A stretch of 6,946 bases of DNA. It comes from an uncultured Hyphomonadaceae bacterium (GTDB lineage Bacteria; Pseudomonadota; Alphaproteobacteria; Caulobacterales; Hyphomonadaceae). This document shows positions 1-6,190 of the stretch, piece after piece (within the stretch, counting starts at the first letter, position 1; each line of letters begins with the position of its first letter). Under the pieces are notes generated by a model. The model saw nothing but the letters and a program-made list of their open reading frames with translations, was not told the origin of the DNA and did not search any database. Made by a program: the position numbers and the translations under genes. The stretch is taken from assembly GCA_938049795.1 (NCBI GenBank), contig CALLCD010000068.1, positions 1 to 6,946 on the forward strand. Direction: 5' to 3'.

Positions 1-329
1 CCCGCCGCTTCCCAGCATTGCAGCTTCACCGACCGCCTTTGCGCATCAATACGCTTCCAGACAGTTGTGATCGCACGGCGATATTCCGCGTCCACCCGAT
101 CAAGATCAAACTTGGTGCGCGCCAGAATGAGCACACAATTATCGACCTCGGCGACAAATTTCAAAGGCGCAATCCACTTCTCGAATTCGGCCTTGCCCAT
201 CCGCCCCTTGATCTCCTCGCGCACAGTGGCCCAGATCTCGGGCCCAAGCGCTTTGGAGCCCTCGATGACCTCACCACCCTGCCGCTTCTCCCCGCTGGGT
301 TTACCCGTATTTTCGCCCGATTTTTCCAT
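1..329 (-). CDS. dnaA: Chromosomal replication initiator DnaA, N-terminal part (3' end outside window)
   Basis: DnaA is the AAA+ ATPase that binds DnaA boxes and opens the replication origin. Only the first 109 codons are here; the frame is open to the window's left edge. After a hydrophilic leader of about 25 residues (MEKSGENTGKPSGEK...), the sequence matches DnaA domain I, which binds helicase and partner proteins: W33, V36, the F49-x2-WI-x-PL pattern at 49-56, then the basic stretch ending VWKRIDAQRR (90-99). This order resembles alphaproteobacterial DnaA from memory. Domains III (ATPase) and IV (DNA binding) lie outside, so identity rests on domain I and on rpsT next door. The ATG at 327-329 is the only ATG before an in-frame stop at 363-365; its Shine-Dalgarno is weak (AGGG about 9 bases upstream). 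The rpsT terminator suggests dnaA uses its own promoter in the gap 330-793. Confidence 0.85.
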   Translation of the reverse strand, partial: MEKSGENTGKPSGEKRQGGEVIEGSKALGPEIWATVREEIKGRMGKAEFEKWIAPLKFVAEVDNCVLILARTKFDLDRVDAEYRRAITTVWKRIDAQRRSVKLQCWEAA

Positions 330-369
330 ATGAATTGCCCTAACCTCGCACACCGCATCATGTTATAAT

Positions 370-375
370 TTTATA
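370..375 (-). promoter_or_regulatory. Possible -10 element of dnaA promoter
   Basis: On the minus strand the sequence reads TTGTATAAAATTATAACATG, the most TATA-like stretch in the gap, with TATAAA at 375-370. No recognisable -35 sits 16-18 bases upstream, so a promoter here would need an activator or would be weak. The position would give a leader of roughly 30 bases before the dnaA ATG. Confidence 0.3.
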
Positions 376-591
376 CAATAGTTGCCCGCACATGCGTGTA
401 GCTCTCGGCCTTTTCGCACAGCGTGTTACGCAACTAAATTGTCTCTGATACACCACTTTATTGAAGACCTTTGATACGCAAAACCTCTCCCAATTGCCAG
501 CGCGAAAACATCAAAATCTGGTGGTTTTTCGACTTGACCAACTCAGATAAACCTGTGGACAGAAACACCGAATTGAAAATACTACACTTTC

Positions 592-606
592 TTAACACAT
601 GGTTAA
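592..606. promoter_or_regulatory. CtrA-type binding site (TTAA-N7-TTAA)
   Basis: The sequence is TTAA CACATGG TTAA, a perfect match to the two half-sites with the 7-base spacing bound by the alphaproteobacterial cell-cycle regulator CtrA. It lies about 260 bases upstream of the dnaA ATG. In Caulobacter CtrA sites lie in the origin and in many cell-cycle promoters; that this one works is inferred. In random equal-base DNA the eight fixed bases occur about once per 65 kb, though more often in AT-rich DNA such as this. Confidence 0.5.
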
Positions 607-618
607 TTTCGGGAAATT
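605..618. repeat. 14-bp palindrome AATTTC-GG-GAAATT
   Basis: A perfect inverted repeat of 6-bp arms around GG, sharing its first two bases with the right half-site of the CtrA-type sequence. It could be a dimeric regulator's operator. No T-run follows, so it is not a terminator. No known regulator could be assigned. Confidence 0.4.
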
Positions 619-623
619 GCAAA

Positions 624-628
624 GATTC
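624..628. promoter_or_regulatory. GANTC (CcrM-type) methylation site
   Basis: GATTC, the only GANTC I find in the gap between dnaA and rpsT, lies 18 bases from the CtrA-type site. In Caulobacter, dnaA transcription is affected by GANTC methylation state in its promoter. A single five-base match has little weight by itself; it gains interest from its position. Confidence 0.3.
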
Positions 629-793
629 GCGTGACTATTTGCATCCGGTTTTGTCAACTCCCAAACGCGTAAAAGTGCAGTCACATCTGCCCCGCCTTTT
701 GCAACATAACACGCCTCATATTTCGAAGGTCCAACCTAGAAACACGACCAGCCCTGTCGGATAAGTTTGCTCTCTCCTCCAAACCGCGCGCAC

Positions 794-818
794 AAAAAAG
801 CCCGCGCGCGGCGGGCTT
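794..818 (-). terminator. Rho-independent terminator of rpsT
   Basis: Read on the minus strand, AAGCCCGC – CGCGC – GCGGGCTT forms a perfect 8-bp GC-rich stem with a 5-base loop. The RNA then continues in U, giving an uninterrupted run of six U including the last two stem bases. It starts about 42 bases after the rpsT stop codon and should separate rpsT transcription from dnaA. Confidence 0.9.
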
Positions 819-860
819 GATGCTTGAATTGTCAGAACGCCGTGTAAGTCGGCGAACCGT

Positions 861-1124
861 CTAGCCCATCGCCTTGACGCGCTTGGCCAGACGCGACACT
901 TTCCGCGCCGATGTGTTCTTGTGGATGAGGCCCTTGCCTGCCGCCCGCATGATCTCGGGCTGGGCATCTTTCAGCGCCGCTTTTGCAGCTGCCTGATCGC
1001 CAGAAATGATCGCTTCTTCCACACGGCGAACAAATGTCCGCATGCGCGAACGGCGCGCTGTGTTAACGGCGGTGCGCGTTGCGATCTTCCGCACCATTTT
1101 CTTTGCTGAACGTGTGTTCGCCAT
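861..1124 (-). CDS. rpsT: 30S ribosomal protein S20
   Basis: An 87-residue primary 16S rRNA-binding protein of the small ribosomal subunit. It shows the family signatures: MANTRSAKK at the N-terminus, RRSRMRTFVRRVEEAI at about 34-49, AQPEIMRAAGKG (68-79 region) and the C-terminal HKNTSARKVSRLAKRVKAMG. Length and high Lys/Arg content are normal for S20. The frame is open for 28 more codons upstream, but the MANT start is chosen because it matches the family and has a strong Shine-Dalgarno (AGGAG, 6 bases before ATG). It has its own promoter upstream and a strong terminator downstream, so it is probably a single-gene transcript; dnaA follows on the same strand, an arrangement common in alphaproteobacteria. 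Confidence 0.97.
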   Translation of the reverse strand: MANTRSAKKMVRKIATRTAVNTARRSRMRTFVRRVEEAIISGDQAAAKAALKDAQPEIMRAAGKGLIHKNTSARKVSRLAKRVKAMG

Positions 1125-1130
1125 GAATAA

Positions 1131-1135
1131 CTCCT
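1131..1135 (-). promoter_or_regulatory. Shine-Dalgarno of rpsT (AGGAG)
   Basis: Minus strand GCAGGAGTTATTC precedes the ATG at 1122-1124, placing AGGAG six bases from the start. This fixes the MANT start over the longer open frame reaching 1208. Confidence 0.85.
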
Positions 1136-1161
1136 GCAGTCCATCTCGGACGTAAGCGGGG

Positions 1162-1190
1162 TCCATACCCAAACCATAAGGACACGTCAA
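1162..1190 (-). promoter_or_regulatory. Probable rpsT promoter
   Basis: On the minus strand TTGACG (1190-1185) is followed after exactly 17 bases by TATGGA (1167-1162). The -35 is a near-perfect match; the -10 matches only at TAT. Transcription would begin roughly 30 bases before the rpsT start codon. The strong -35 and correct spacing suit a ribosomal protein gene. Confidence 0.5.
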
Positions 1191-1221
1191 CCAGAGTCTG
1201 ACCAGCATGGGGAAAACGGCC

Positions 1222-2892
1222 TCATCGCCCTATCGATACAATCACCCAGGCCCGTATGATGTCTCCGTCAGCCCGCCGTATAAAGCGCGGACGGACAATG
1301 CGAATAATCGTACCGCTAGGGCGATCACTTTCTTCTTCACCATGAATCTTGTGGAGGGTTTCCACATAGGACTTCTCATCCATCCCTGCCATCTCATAGC
1401 CAATTTTCTTCAATTGCCTTAACGCTGTCGCCAAATCACTTTCCGGTCTAATCCTGGAAGAGGTTTTGGTCGCCGCATCAATCTCAGCCATAGATATCTG
1501 AACTTGCCGGAGCAGCCTTTCTAATTGCTCCTCCGGTGAAGACTGATCACTAACATCTGCCGCACTCGTTTCTACAACTCGATGCGTCGGCCTAGCCTGC
1601 ACTTGGTCAGGCTTGTTCGGTTTCTCGACAAATTCTGCGTCCTTTATATCAGGATCATCCTTCTTGTCTGGCGTCTCTGGCGACGGAAGAGCTGCCTGCA
1701 CCGCCCCGCCGCCATCAATCACCTCACCCGCAGGCCCGACCGGCGGCGCAACCATCTCGACCGGCCGCCGCTTCCCGCCCCGCAAGAGCGCAAACACAAA
1801 GAGCGCCAGATCCACGCCAATCGCCGCCATCAGCGCCACAAGCCCGCGCCCATCCGGCCGCACAGGAACCCCCGCCCCCTCGACCAGTCCCAGCCGCGCA
1901 AACACACCCAGCCACAAATCCTCCACCGCCTGCGCCACCCCGTCCGCCCCTTCAGCAAACCGGAACGCCGTCACCTCGATCTCGAACGGCCCCTCAATCG
2001 CCTCCGCCACCAGCAACAGGCTCGTCGCCAGATCAGGGTCATAGCAATACGCGACCGCGCCGGACACAGGCGCAACGGAGAGCCTTTCCGCTTTCGCCCG
2101 CAATTGCTCGGCAAGAATTTTCCCGCGCACCGTCGCGTCTGCGGAAATATCTTGCGCCGCCCGCCGCACGCTTTGACCAAGCGCCACCATACGCTGCTTG
2201 CGCGCCTCGGCGTCTTCGCCCGCAACCTCCCCCGCGCCCGCAGACGCTTCAAGCTGCGACAACCGCTCCTCGACCGGCACAAGCCAATTGGCCTCAACCC
2301 CCACCGCAAGCGCTGCAATCTGGCTGCGCGTTTCCGCCCGCGCACGGCTGAGCGGTCCGTCCCCCGCGCCAGAGGCCACCCCGCATGTCCCTCCGCGCTC
2401 GATCTCACGCTGGGCTTTCTCTTCGGACAAACGCTCCGCCGTCCCCATCAACGCCGCGCCCGCCGCAAGCTCGGCCCGCAGCCCGCTCGTCGTCTCCCCA
2501 AGCGAGGTCACCGTCCGCTCAAGCGCCGCCTCCGTCGCATTTTGTCCCGCCACAAGCGACCACCAAAACCCATAGCCAAACCCGACCGACCACAAAGCCA
2601 AAAGCGCATAAAGCGGAAACGCGATAAACACATTCCGCCAACGGATCGGATTGACCATCTCCCGCAGCGCCACATACATCGCCAAAGTCAGTGTCAGGAC
2701 GACCAGAACCACAAGCCCCGTCGTCCCCACACCGCCCCCGGCCGCCCGGGACGCCACAAAGTCCTGCATCCCCCGAAACGTTGCATAAAATGACGCCGCC
2801 AGCAGCAACAGCGTTACAACACCCAGCGCACTGGCATCAAACAACTCCGCCAGCCGCCGGACCGGATTGTGCTGAACCACGCGTCGGCTCAT
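1222..2892 (-). CDS. Four-pass membrane protein of unknown function, large periplasmic loop
   Basis: I do not recognise this 556-residue protein. Hydrophobic segments lie at about 23-47, 56-79, 88-114 and 350-371. Basic residues beside them (RR near the N-terminus; REMVNPIRWR 77-86; RGGKRRP 371-377) predict both ends in the cytoplasm and a periplasmic loop of about 115-349. That loop is Ala/Glu-rich and probably partly coiled coil (120-160, 185-270). It has a GGTCGVASGAGDGP stretch (167-180) and two cysteines, C170 and C283, that could pair. After TM4 come a Pro/acidic/Lys linker (380-435), a short helix (453-475) and a basic C-terminus. From memory, three TMs, coiled coil with a Gly-rich GP motif, then a last TM recalls DUF4407 proteins, but this is unverified. 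The start at MSRRVVQ is chosen over the frame open to 2982 because GGAGGGAG sits 8 bases upstream. It lies 105 bases after acs with no clear terminator between. The last ~150 codons are much less GC-rich than the rest. Confidence 0.75.
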   Translation of the reverse strand: MSRRVVQHNPVRRLAELFDASALGVVTLLLLAASFYATFRGMQDFVASRAAGGGVGTTGLVVLVVLTLTLAMYVALREMVNPIRWRNVFIAFPLYALLALWSVGFGYGFWWSLVAGQNATEAALERTVTSLGETTSGLRAELAAGAALMGTAERLSEEKAQREIERGGTCGVASGAGDGPLSRARAETRSQIAALAVGVEANWLVPVEERLSQLEASAGAGEVAGEDAEARKQRMVALGQSVRRAAQDISADATVRGKILAEQLRAKAERLSVAPVSGAVAYCYDPDLATSLLLVAEAIEGPFEIEVTAFRFAEGADGVAQAVEDLWLGVFARLGLVEGAGVPVRPDGRGLVALMAAIGVDLALFVFALLRGGKRRPVEMVAPPVGPAGEVIDGGGAVQAALPSPETPDKKDDPDIKDAEFVEKPNKPDQVQARPTHRVVETSAADVSDQSSPEEQLERLLRQVQISMAEIDAATKTSSRIRPESDLATALRQLKKIGYEMAGMDEKSYVETLHKIHGEEESDRPSGTIIRIVRPRFIRRADGDIIRAWVIVSIGR

Positions 2893-2900
2893 CCGCTTTT

Positions 2901-2908
2901 CTCCCTCC
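2901..2908 (-). promoter_or_regulatory. Shine-Dalgarno of the membrane-protein gene (GGAGGGAG)
   Basis: Minus strand GGAGGGAG lies 8 bases before the ATG at 2890-2892. It decides the start at MSRRVVQ rather than 30 codons further upstream, where the peptide has no recognisable features. Confidence 0.7.
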
Positions 2909-2997
2909 AGATCAAAAGCCCGCCAAATGTGCGAAGTTTCTGCAGCGCTGGCAAGCCGGTTCCGCACCGGCCCCCGCCCCACATCGAAAGAAGCGCC

Positions 2998-4944
2998 CTA
3001 AGCCCTATTCTGCCGGTTCTCGATCAGATCATCGACGACGGCAGGCTCGGCCAACGTGCTTGTGTCGCCCAGATTGTCAAAACTGTTCTCGGCAATCTTG
3101 CGCAAAATCCGCCGCATGATCTTGCCCGAACGCGTTTTCGGCAGGCCGGGCGCAAACTGGATCTGGTCCGGACACGCAATCGGGCCGATCTCCCGGCGCA
3201 CATGTTGGACAAGCTGTGCCTTCAATTCGTTGCTCGGCTTGACGCCGGAAATCGGGGTCACATAGGCATAAATCCCCTGCCCCTTGATCTTGTGCGGATA
3301 GCCAACCACCGCCGCCTCGGCCACACAATCATGACTCACCAGCGCGCTCTCAACCTCCGCCGTGCCCATCCGGTGCCCTGACACATTGATCACATCATCC
3401 ACACGGCCGGTAATCCAGTAATGCCCGTCCTCATCACGCCGACAACCATCGCCGGTGAAATAATTGCCCGGATATGTCGAGAAATACGTGTCGATAAAGC
3501 GCTGATGATCGCCATAAACCGTCCGCATCTGCCCGGGCCAACTGTCGGTGATGATCAGATTGCCCTCCGTCGCGCCGGAAAGCTCCGCCCCTTCCGCATC
3601 CACAAGCTTTGGCTGCACCCCAAAAAACGGATGGCTCGCCGCGCCGGGCTTCATCACCGTCGCCCCCGGCAAAGGCACCATCATGCACGCGCCCGTCTCG
3701 GTCTGCCAATATGTGTCCACAATCGGGCACCGCCCTTCCCCCACCTTGTGATAATACCACTCCCACGCTTCAGGATTAATCGGCTCACCCACCGTCCCCA
3801 GCAAGCGAATGGACGATCGGTCCGTCGCATCCACCGGCCCGCTGCCCTCGCGCATCAAGGTCCGGATCGCGGTCGGCGCGGTGTAGAAAATCGAGACCTT
3901 ATGCTTGTCGCAAACCTGCCAGAAGCGCGAGGCATCCGGATACGTCGGCACCCCTTCAAACATCACACTCGTCGCGCCATTGGCCAGCGGCCCATAAACG
4001 ATATAAGAATGCCCCGTCACCCAGCCAATATCGGCCGAGCACCAATAGACATCATCCTCTTTAAGATCGAAAACATATTCATGCGTCATCGACGCCCACA
4101 CCAGATACCCCCCAGTCGTGTGCAACACGCCTTTGGGCTGGCCCGTCGAACCCGACGTGTACAGAATAAATAGCGGGTCCTCCGCCCCCATCGGCTCTGG
4201 TGGACAAATCTCGGACACGCCCACGCTCGCCTCATGCAGCCAGTGGTCCCGCCCCACCTGCATCACCACATCACTGCCCGTGCGCCGCACGACAAGCTGC
4301 GTTTCGACAATGCCCGCAATCTCGCACGCCGCATCCGCATTGACTTTCAGCGGCACAATCCGCCCGCCGCGCACGCCTTCATCGGCAGTGATCATGAACC
4401 GGCTGTCGCAATCGACCAGCCGTCCAGCCAGCGCCTCAGGGCTGAACCCACCAAACACCACCGAATGCACCGCCCCGATCCGCGCGCAGGCGAGCATCGC
4501 ATAAGCCGCCTCAAGGATCATCGGCATATAGATCGTAATCCGGTCGCCTTTCTTCGCGCCAAGCTTTTTCAGCACATTGGCAAAGCGCGACACCTCGGCC
4601 AGCAATTCGCGATACGTCACCGCCTTGCTGTCCGCCGGATCATCCCCTTCCCACAGAAGCGCCACTTTGTCCGCGCGCGGGCCTGACGCATGCCGGTCAA
4701 TACAATTGGCCGTCACATTCAGAACACCATCCTCATACCATTTGATGGAGAGATTATCCTTGTCCCAATTGGTGTTCTTCACCTTGGTATAGGGCGCAAT
4801 CCAGTCGAGCCGCTGGCCCTGCTCCCCCCAAAACGCCTCCGGATCTGCCACCGACGCAGCATACATCTCCTCATAGCGCTCCGGCGACAAATTCGCCGCA
4901 TCAGCAAAGCCCTGCGGCACTTTATGGATAGATTGGTCACTCAT
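2998..4944 (-). CDS. acs: Acetyl-CoA synthetase (AMP-forming)
   Basis: Converts acetate, ATP and CoA to acetyl-CoA, AMP and pyrophosphate in the cytoplasm, through an acetyl-AMP intermediate; it allows growth on low acetate. The 648 residues are full length for the family (about 650). Visible motifs of the adenylating superfamily: YTSGSTGQPKG phosphate loop (262-272), WVTGHSY (308-314), GTVGEPINPE (383-392), TYWQTETG (411-418) with W413 at the position that limits the pocket to acetate, YFTGDG (495-500) with D499, GR at 513-514, VSGHR (521-525), and PKTRSGKIMRR (602-612) with K608, the lysine that is reversibly acetylated in studied homologues. V309, T310 and V385 fit the acetate pocket. ATG at 4944 has GGGGGAA 9 bases upstream. 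The 80-base gap to the upstream fic gene shows no clear promoter; the membrane-protein gene follows after 105 bases and may be co-transcribed. Confidence 0.98.
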   Translation of the reverse strand: MSDQSIHKVPQGFADAANLSPERYEEMYAASVADPEAFWGEQGQRLDWIAPYTKVKNTNWDKDNLSIKWYEDGVLNVTANCIDRHASGPRADKVALLWEGDDPADSKAVTYRELLAEVSRFANVLKKLGAKKGDRITIYMPMILEAAYAMLACARIGAVHSVVFGGFSPEALAGRLVDCDSRFMITADEGVRGGRIVPLKVNADAACEIAGIVETQLVVRRTGSDVVMQVGRDHWLHEASVGVSEICPPEPMGAEDPLFILYTSGSTGQPKGVLHTTGGYLVWASMTHEYVFDLKEDDVYWCSADIGWVTGHSYIVYGPLANGATSVMFEGVPTYPDASRFWQVCDKHKVSIFYTAPTAIRTLMREGSGPVDATDRSSIRLLGTVGEPINPEAWEWYYHKVGEGRCPIVDTYWQTETGACMMVPLPGATVMKPGAASHPFFGVQPKLVDAEGAELSGATEGNLIITDSWPGQMRTVYGDHQRFIDTYFSTYPGNYFTGDGCRRDEDGHYWITGRVDDVINVSGHRMGTAEVESALVSHDCVAEAAVVGYPHKIKGQGIYAYVTPISGVKPSNELKAQLVQHVRREIGPIACPDQIQFAPGLPKTRSGKIMRRILRKIAENSFDNLGDTSTLAEPAVVDDLIENRQNRA

Positions 4945-5024
4945 GCCGCTCGGTTCCCCCTAAGCCGTATCAATTCAAGCCATCAGAGAAGACCAATTAG
5001 GCCAAAATGTGAAGCGATTTTCAG

Positions 5025-6107
5025 CTATCCACCAGACACATCCACCAACAACGTCACCAGCGCGTCGTTAACATAATAATTTTGGCGTCCAGATTTGAGC
5101 TTCGACAAAAGCCGCGCATCAACAAGAATATCGAGATACTTGGCCGCAGTTTGCCTCGAGACACTCAAGTCCGCAGCAACAATGTCAATCCGTGTGTACG
5201 GGTGGCGGAAAAGATTGTTGATTAGATCCTGCGAGTAAATATTGTTCGGCAGAGCCCTGAGCCCGGATTTGTACCTTGCCATCAAGACACGGATTTCATC
5301 GATCAGGTGCAGTGTGGATTTAGACGTTTCTGCTATGCCTTGCAGGATGTAAAGAACCCACTCTTCCCATGCCTCCTGATCCCGAACAGCCTGCAACAAT
5401 CGATAATAGTCATCCTTCCGAGTATTGATAAACCGGCTCAGATACAAAATGGGAATGTCGAGCAGCCCCACCTTTGTCAGATACAGCACATTGATAATTC
5501 GCCCAATCCGGCCATTGCCGTCCGAAAAGGGGTGAATGCTTTCGAATTGATGATGTATCAAAGCCATCTTGATCAAAGGGTCAGTGTCACCCAATTGGCT
5601 GTCATTTATATAACGCTCCAGCCCAGCCATAAGAGCAGGTATATCATCCGCCGGTTGTGGCGGCACATAAACCGTTTCGCCTGTCACCTCGTTTTGGAGT
5701 TCAGTGCCCATCTGTGTCCGAAAACCATCCGTTCGCCCCTTCAGTAATTGGAACATCTCGACAATAGTATTGTTGGTTATCAGTCCCTGAGTTTCCCGCA
5801 TCTGACTGTAACCAAGCCGCAATGCGTCTCTATATCGAACGACTTCCTTGGCGGCTCCCAAAAGTCGTCCCTCTTTCGACACCGACGCCCGAAACAGCTC
5901 ATCTTGCGTCGTCACAATATTCTCAATCTCGGAACTGGCATTGGCCTCTTGTAACGAAAGCGTATCAATCAGCATCCCTTGATTGGGGATGGACTTTGCA
6001 ACTCCTTTAAGCTCAGCCAGATATCGGTGGGCAACCGACAGCGCTTTCAGAACAGCAACCGTGTCCAGATCAACATCTGGCGGGAAAGACTTTACGGAAT
6101 AAGCGAT
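5025..6107 (-). CDS. Class II Fic-domain AMP-transferase with C-terminal winged helix; start codon anomalous
   Basis: Fic enzymes usually move AMP from ATP to a hydroxyl side chain of a target protein. Numbered from the ATC at 6107 (360 residues): Fic N-terminal region about 8-65 with FPPDVDLDT at 8-16; inhibitory helix motif (S/T)xxxE(G/N) as S58-SEI-E62-N63, N-terminal to the core as in class II; core motif HPFSDGNGRIGR at 192-203 with catalytic H192, metal-binding D196 and phosphate-binding N198/R200/R203; winged helix about 299-354 (DIVAADLSVSRQTAAKYLDIL...). All key residues are intact. The first ATG (5975) would give only 316 residues, cut off much of the N-terminal region and has no well-placed Shine-Dalgarno. 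The frame stays open to a TGA at 6150-6152 with family-like sequence but no ATG, GTG or TTG. ATC at 6107, five bases after GAGG, gives a typical family length. No antitoxin gene adjoins. The gene is AT-richer than its neighbours. Fic identity is certain; start and expression are not. Confidence 0.85.
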   Translation of the reverse strand: MAYSVKSFPPDVDLDTVAVLKALSVAHRYLAELKGVAKSIPNQGMLIDTLSLQEANASSEIENIVTTQDELFRASVSKEGRLLGAAKEVVRYRDALRLGYSQMRETQGLITNNTIVEMFQLLKGRTDGFRTQMGTELQNEVTGETVYVPPQPADDIPALMAGLERYINDSQLGDTDPLIKMALIHHQFESIHPFSDGNGRIGRIINVLYLTKVGLLDIPILYLSRFINTRKDDYYRLLQAVRDQEAWEEWVLYILQGIAETSKSTLHLIDEIRVLMARYKSGLRALPNNIYSQDLINNLFRHPYTRIDIVAADLSVSRQTAAKYLDILVDARLLSKLKSGRQNYYVNDALVTLLVDVSGG

Positions 6108-6137
6108 GCCAGCCTCAAATGTATAAAGGAAGGCGCT

Positions 6138-6166
6138 TAAACTAACACATCAGATAGACTTGTCAA
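6138..6166 (-). promoter_or_regulatory. Possible fic promoter
   Basis: On the minus strand a perfect TTGACA (6166-6161) is followed after 17 bases by AGTTTA (6143-6138), or after 16 by TAGTTT; both -10 matches are poor. A run of seven T lies directly upstream and overlaps the first T of TTGACA. Transcription would start just upstream of the family-like fic reading frame, which fits translation beginning near 6107 rather than at the ATG at 5975. Confidence 0.4.
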
Positions 6167-6177
6167 AAAAATCTGAT
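6149..6177. repeat. Perfect 7-bp inverted repeat flanking the fic -35 element
   Basis: ATCAGAT (6149-6155) and ATCTGAT (6171-6177) are exact reverse complements separated by 15 bases that contain the TTGACA. The 22-base centre-to-centre distance is about two helical turns, as expected for a dimeric repressor operator. It could also fold as a weak hairpin after msrB (stop at 6191), but the stem is AT-rich, the T-run lies in the loop and none follows the stem, so a terminator is unlikely. Confidence 0.45.
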
Positions 6178-6190
6178 TTCCTTAACACGT

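Larger units (their letters stand above)
330..793. promoter_or_regulatory. Gene-free AT-rich dnaA upstream region with cell-cycle-type sites
   Basis: No convincing gene lies in these 464 bases, which are clearly more AT-rich than the flanking genes. Visible elements are a CtrA-type site (592-606), an overlapping 14-bp palindrome (605-618), a GANTC methylation site (624-628), a perfect minus-strand TTGACA (652-657) without a good -10 at 16-18 bases, and a minus-strand TATAAA at 370-375, about 40 bases upstream of the dnaA ATG, without a good -35. Weak 7-of-9 matches to the DnaA box (TTATNCACA) occur at 412-420 (plus), 447-455 (plus) and 554-562 (minus). Most likely this is the dnaA promoter and 5' leader. 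A replication origin is possible but not shown, because 7-of-9 matches are common by chance. Confidence 0.55.

Noticed and set aside
161..361. Minus-strand open frame over the dnaA 5' end
   Set aside because: Out of frame with the DnaA domain I sequence, which explains this DNA; its peptide is Arg-rich shadow sequence.
471..764. 97-codon open frame on the plus strand in the dnaA–rpsT gap
   Set aside because: Starts with TTG, has no Shine-Dalgarno or family resemblance, and overlaps the regulatory elements; AT-rich spacer with a chance frame.
1125..1208. 28-codon N-terminal extension of S20
   Set aside because: Covers the rpsT promoter and Shine-Dalgarno; family proteins begin at MANT.
1582..2793. 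403-codon plus-strand open frame opposite the membrane-protein gene
   Set aside because: Arg/Pro/His-rich peptide typical of the antisense of GC-rich coding DNA; the minus-strand frame has membrane segments, proper charge distribution and a strong Shine-Dalgarno.
2955..2971. Hairpin GCCGGT-N5-ACCGGC after acs, considered as a terminator
   Set aside because: Only a 6-bp stem and no T-run on the minus strand; not enough to call termination between acs and the membrane-protein gene.
2893..2982. 30-codon N-terminal extension of the membrane protein
   Set aside because: The strong GGAGGGAG before ATG 2892 and the featureless peptide of the extension argue for the shorter start.
4945..5024. Promoter for acs in the gap after fic
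   Set aside because: Best pairing on the minus strand (TTGGTC, 17 bases, TTGATA) matches the -10 at only two positions; not supportable.
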